Assembly: GCF_002077695.1 (NCBI RefSeq)
Contig: NZ_MWUE01000017.1
Location: 186,001-250,000, forward strand
Reading direction: 5' to 3'
Length of the DNA stretch: 64,000 nt
From: Pantoea latae
Lineage (GTDB): Bacteria; Pseudomonadota; Gammaproteobacteria; Enterobacterales; Enterobacteriaceae
A model generated the notes under the pieces. It ran no database searches, had not been told where the DNA came from, and worked only from the letters and a program-made list of their open reading frames with translations. Within the stretch, counting starts at the first letter, position 1. Every line of letters begins with the position of its first letter. A program made the position numbers and the translations under genes. Below are positions 62,634-64,000 of this stretch, in pieces.

Positions 62634-64000
62634 ATTCTATTTCCGTCCATACCATAAACTGTACGTTGCCAGCGCTCGTCCGGCCGGTTGGTGAACGTCA
62701 CCAGCTTCGCCGGTTTGACCGCACCGCTGATACTTCCCTGGCCGTCTCTCACTACGCTGTTCCAGTTGGCTGAGCAGTGAATATATTTTTCAGCCAGCAT
62801 CAGAATTTCTGGCGTGGTAAAGCCGCAGGCAGGCTGTCCTCCCCTTATGGCACGGCCCATTACCATCGCTTTTTCACACAGGCTGTTCAGTTCTGGCCGG
62901 AGTGACAGGTTGTCGTCTTTAGGTAAAATAGGGGAAAATTCTACCCCGGCATCCTGCGCCGCATCGAGCATCACCCGTAACACCACCTTCGACCAGTCGT
63001 TACGCGTCGGACGGTCGATAACCAGTGCGGCACCGCTACGTTTCTGTAGCCTTCCGTAACGGTCGGCGGGCATTCTGTCGTCATACCAGGTATCAACATT
63101 CACCTCTACCGCATTCAACAAGGGCGCTATCGCCGGATAGCTGTCCATTGCTGTAAGCTGTGCGCAGGCCTGACGATAAATCCGGGTTTCCGTATCAGGG
63201 GTGAAGTGGGGGACGGTTTCAAATTCTGGTCGGGTAAGGAAGTAAGCTTCGTGTTCGTCGGGGTTGTAGCCACCACCAATGTCGGAGTGTGCACCGGGCA
63301 GTTCCAGCTCCGGCCACGCCGGTTTTACGCTATTCAGCGCGAAGTTAAAGCGGCATTCGTGCTGGGCGGTGATATGGAACACTTTGTCTGCCACGCCCGG
63401 ACGCAGCATCAGATTGACATCCCCGGTATCGGCGCTGTGCGGGTTGAGGCCGTTAACCGGTGTCCCGATGGCGGCTACGGTATCGAATATACCCAGAAAG
63501 CGGGTTTTTCCTCCGGGCGTCCCGGAAAACTCAATACCATTCAAACCTGCTTTAATCGCCGTGATAATGGCGTGATCCTGGCTGAACACTCGATTGGCAA
63601 AGTGGCGCGCCGCCGCTGCTCCCCGGCTGAAGCCAAAAATATCAAACTGCAACTCTTTAATAGTGCAGGAACTGGTGTTGGCATGCTGGAGTAAATAACC
63701 CTGAATACCGGCGGCAAGTGCTGCTACTACTTTATCGGTTTTTCTCACTACGCCAGTATCGCCCCGGCCTGTTCCCATTCCGTAAGTGCTGTCGCCAGCC
63801 CCGTCTTCCGTACCGATACCTTCGATATAAATAGCGTACTGACCGGCACCTGTATCGGGCCTGATATCCTGTCTATACAGTGTATTCAACCAGTGTACGT
63901 TGCTGTAGTAACCGATATAGCTCCCTGCAGCAGTACCGCTGTAGCCACGTTTTAGTCTCACGCACTGGGAATACGCAGATCCAGCATCAGCATCATTCAT
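62624..64000 (-). CDS. T6SS phospholipase effector, Tle1-like (DUF2235), N-terminus beyond window
   Basis: At least 458 residues of an alpha/beta-hydrolase antibacterial effector. The nucleophile elbow GFSRGAAAARHF has the Tle1-type GxSxG serine. GIFDTVAAIGTPVNGLNPH supplies the acid-bearing region and LPGAHSDIGGGYNPDEHEAYF the histidine region. YAIYIEGIGTEDGAGDSTYGMGTGRGDTGVVRKT is typical of DUF2235. The first DUF2235 motif (FDGTxNN) is not within the window, so although a methionine codon falls exactly at the edge, the true start is probably further out. Such enzymes hydrolyse membrane phospholipids of competitors after type VI delivery. The DUF2931 lipoprotein gene overlaps its end. No tss structural genes are visible here. 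Confidence 0.87.
   Translation of the reverse strand: MNDADAGSAYSQCVRLKRGYSGTAAGSYIGYYSNVHWLNTLYRQDIRPDTGAGQYAIYIEGIGTEDGAGDSTYGMGTGRGDTGVVRKTDKVVAALAAGIQGYLLQHANTSSCTIKELQFDIFGFSRGAAAARHFANRVFSQDHAIITAIKAGLNGIEFSGTPGGKTRFLGIFDTVAAIGTPVNGLNPHSADTGDVNLMLRPGVADKVFHITAQHECRFNFALNSVKPAWPELELPGAHSDIGGGYNPDEHEAYFLTRPEFETVPHFTPDTETRIYRQACAQLTAMDSYPAIAPLLNAVEVNVDTWYDDRMPADRYGRLQKRSGAALVIDRPTRNDWSKVVLRVMLDAAQDAGVEFSPILPKDDNLSLRPELNSLCEKAMVMGRAIRGGQPACGFTTPEILMLAEKYIHCSANWNSVVRDGQGSISGAVKPAKLVTFTNRPDERWQRTVYGMDGNRIWK

Overview
The window reads as chromosomal DNA of an Enterobacterales bacterium, most likely of the Erwiniaceae (Pantoea/Mixta/Erwinia type). MalT, MalP, MalQ, MalE-G, MalK, LamB, MalM and RluF are near-colinear with their E. 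coli counterparts. The G+C is high, and several accessory genes (SfnB/NtaA sulfur genes, a PQQ dehydrogenase, a Cre-type recombinase) are of kinds I associate with that family. The taxonomic call is inference from recognisable proteins only; there is no rRNA or tRNA in the window.

Layout. 1-3.6 kb: a truncated amino-acid permease, then a LysR regulator divergent from a purine/uracil permease and nucleoside deaminase pair. 3.7-11.6 kb: organosulfur scavenging (SsuD-like monooxygenase, MetNIQ-type ABC importer, NtaA/DszA-type monooxygenase, two tandem SfnB-type flavoproteins). 11.6-14.5 kb: an MFS transporter with a tiny DUF2256 gene, and an orphan glycosyltransferase. 14.5-17.7 kb: an operon joining a periplasmic peroxiredoxin, a DsbD-like reductase, an ECF sigma factor and an NrsF-type membrane anti-sigma factor. 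17.7-22 kb: an Rpn-family nuclease gene, a DJ-1/PfpI protein and a TetR regulator sharing near-identical operators, an arginase-fold protein, and rluF. 22-28.5 kb: an NCS1 permease and a four-gene chaperone-usher fimbrial operon.

28.5-44.9 kb holds almost the whole maltose regulon in one block: malT / malPQ / malM-lamB-malK / malEFG, with candidate MalT boxes in the malP and malK-malE control regions. A second rpn gene and the decayed tail of a third lie between the convergent malPQ and malK-lamB-malM units. 44.9-55.6 kb: a hydantoinase/oxoprolinase operon with its own PotABCD-type importer, an M20 dipeptidase and an aldo/keto reductase. 56-61.5 kb: an AT-rich OFA-family transporter, a Cre-like tyrosine recombinase with all catalytic residues, and a membrane PQQ dehydrogenase. 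61.5-64 kb: a decayed ArsR-type regulator next to a type VI secretion phospholipase effector (Tle1 type, cut by the window end) and a DUF2931 lipoprotein, the probable immunity protein.

Most notable: both rpn genes carry a conserved Shine-Dalgarno plus in-frame ATG at the same codon (244), predicting a separately translated C-terminal small protein of the kind known to act as antitoxin to Rpn nucleases. Next are the self-contained envelope peroxide/ECF operon with a candidate ECF promoter, and the Cre-like recombinase.
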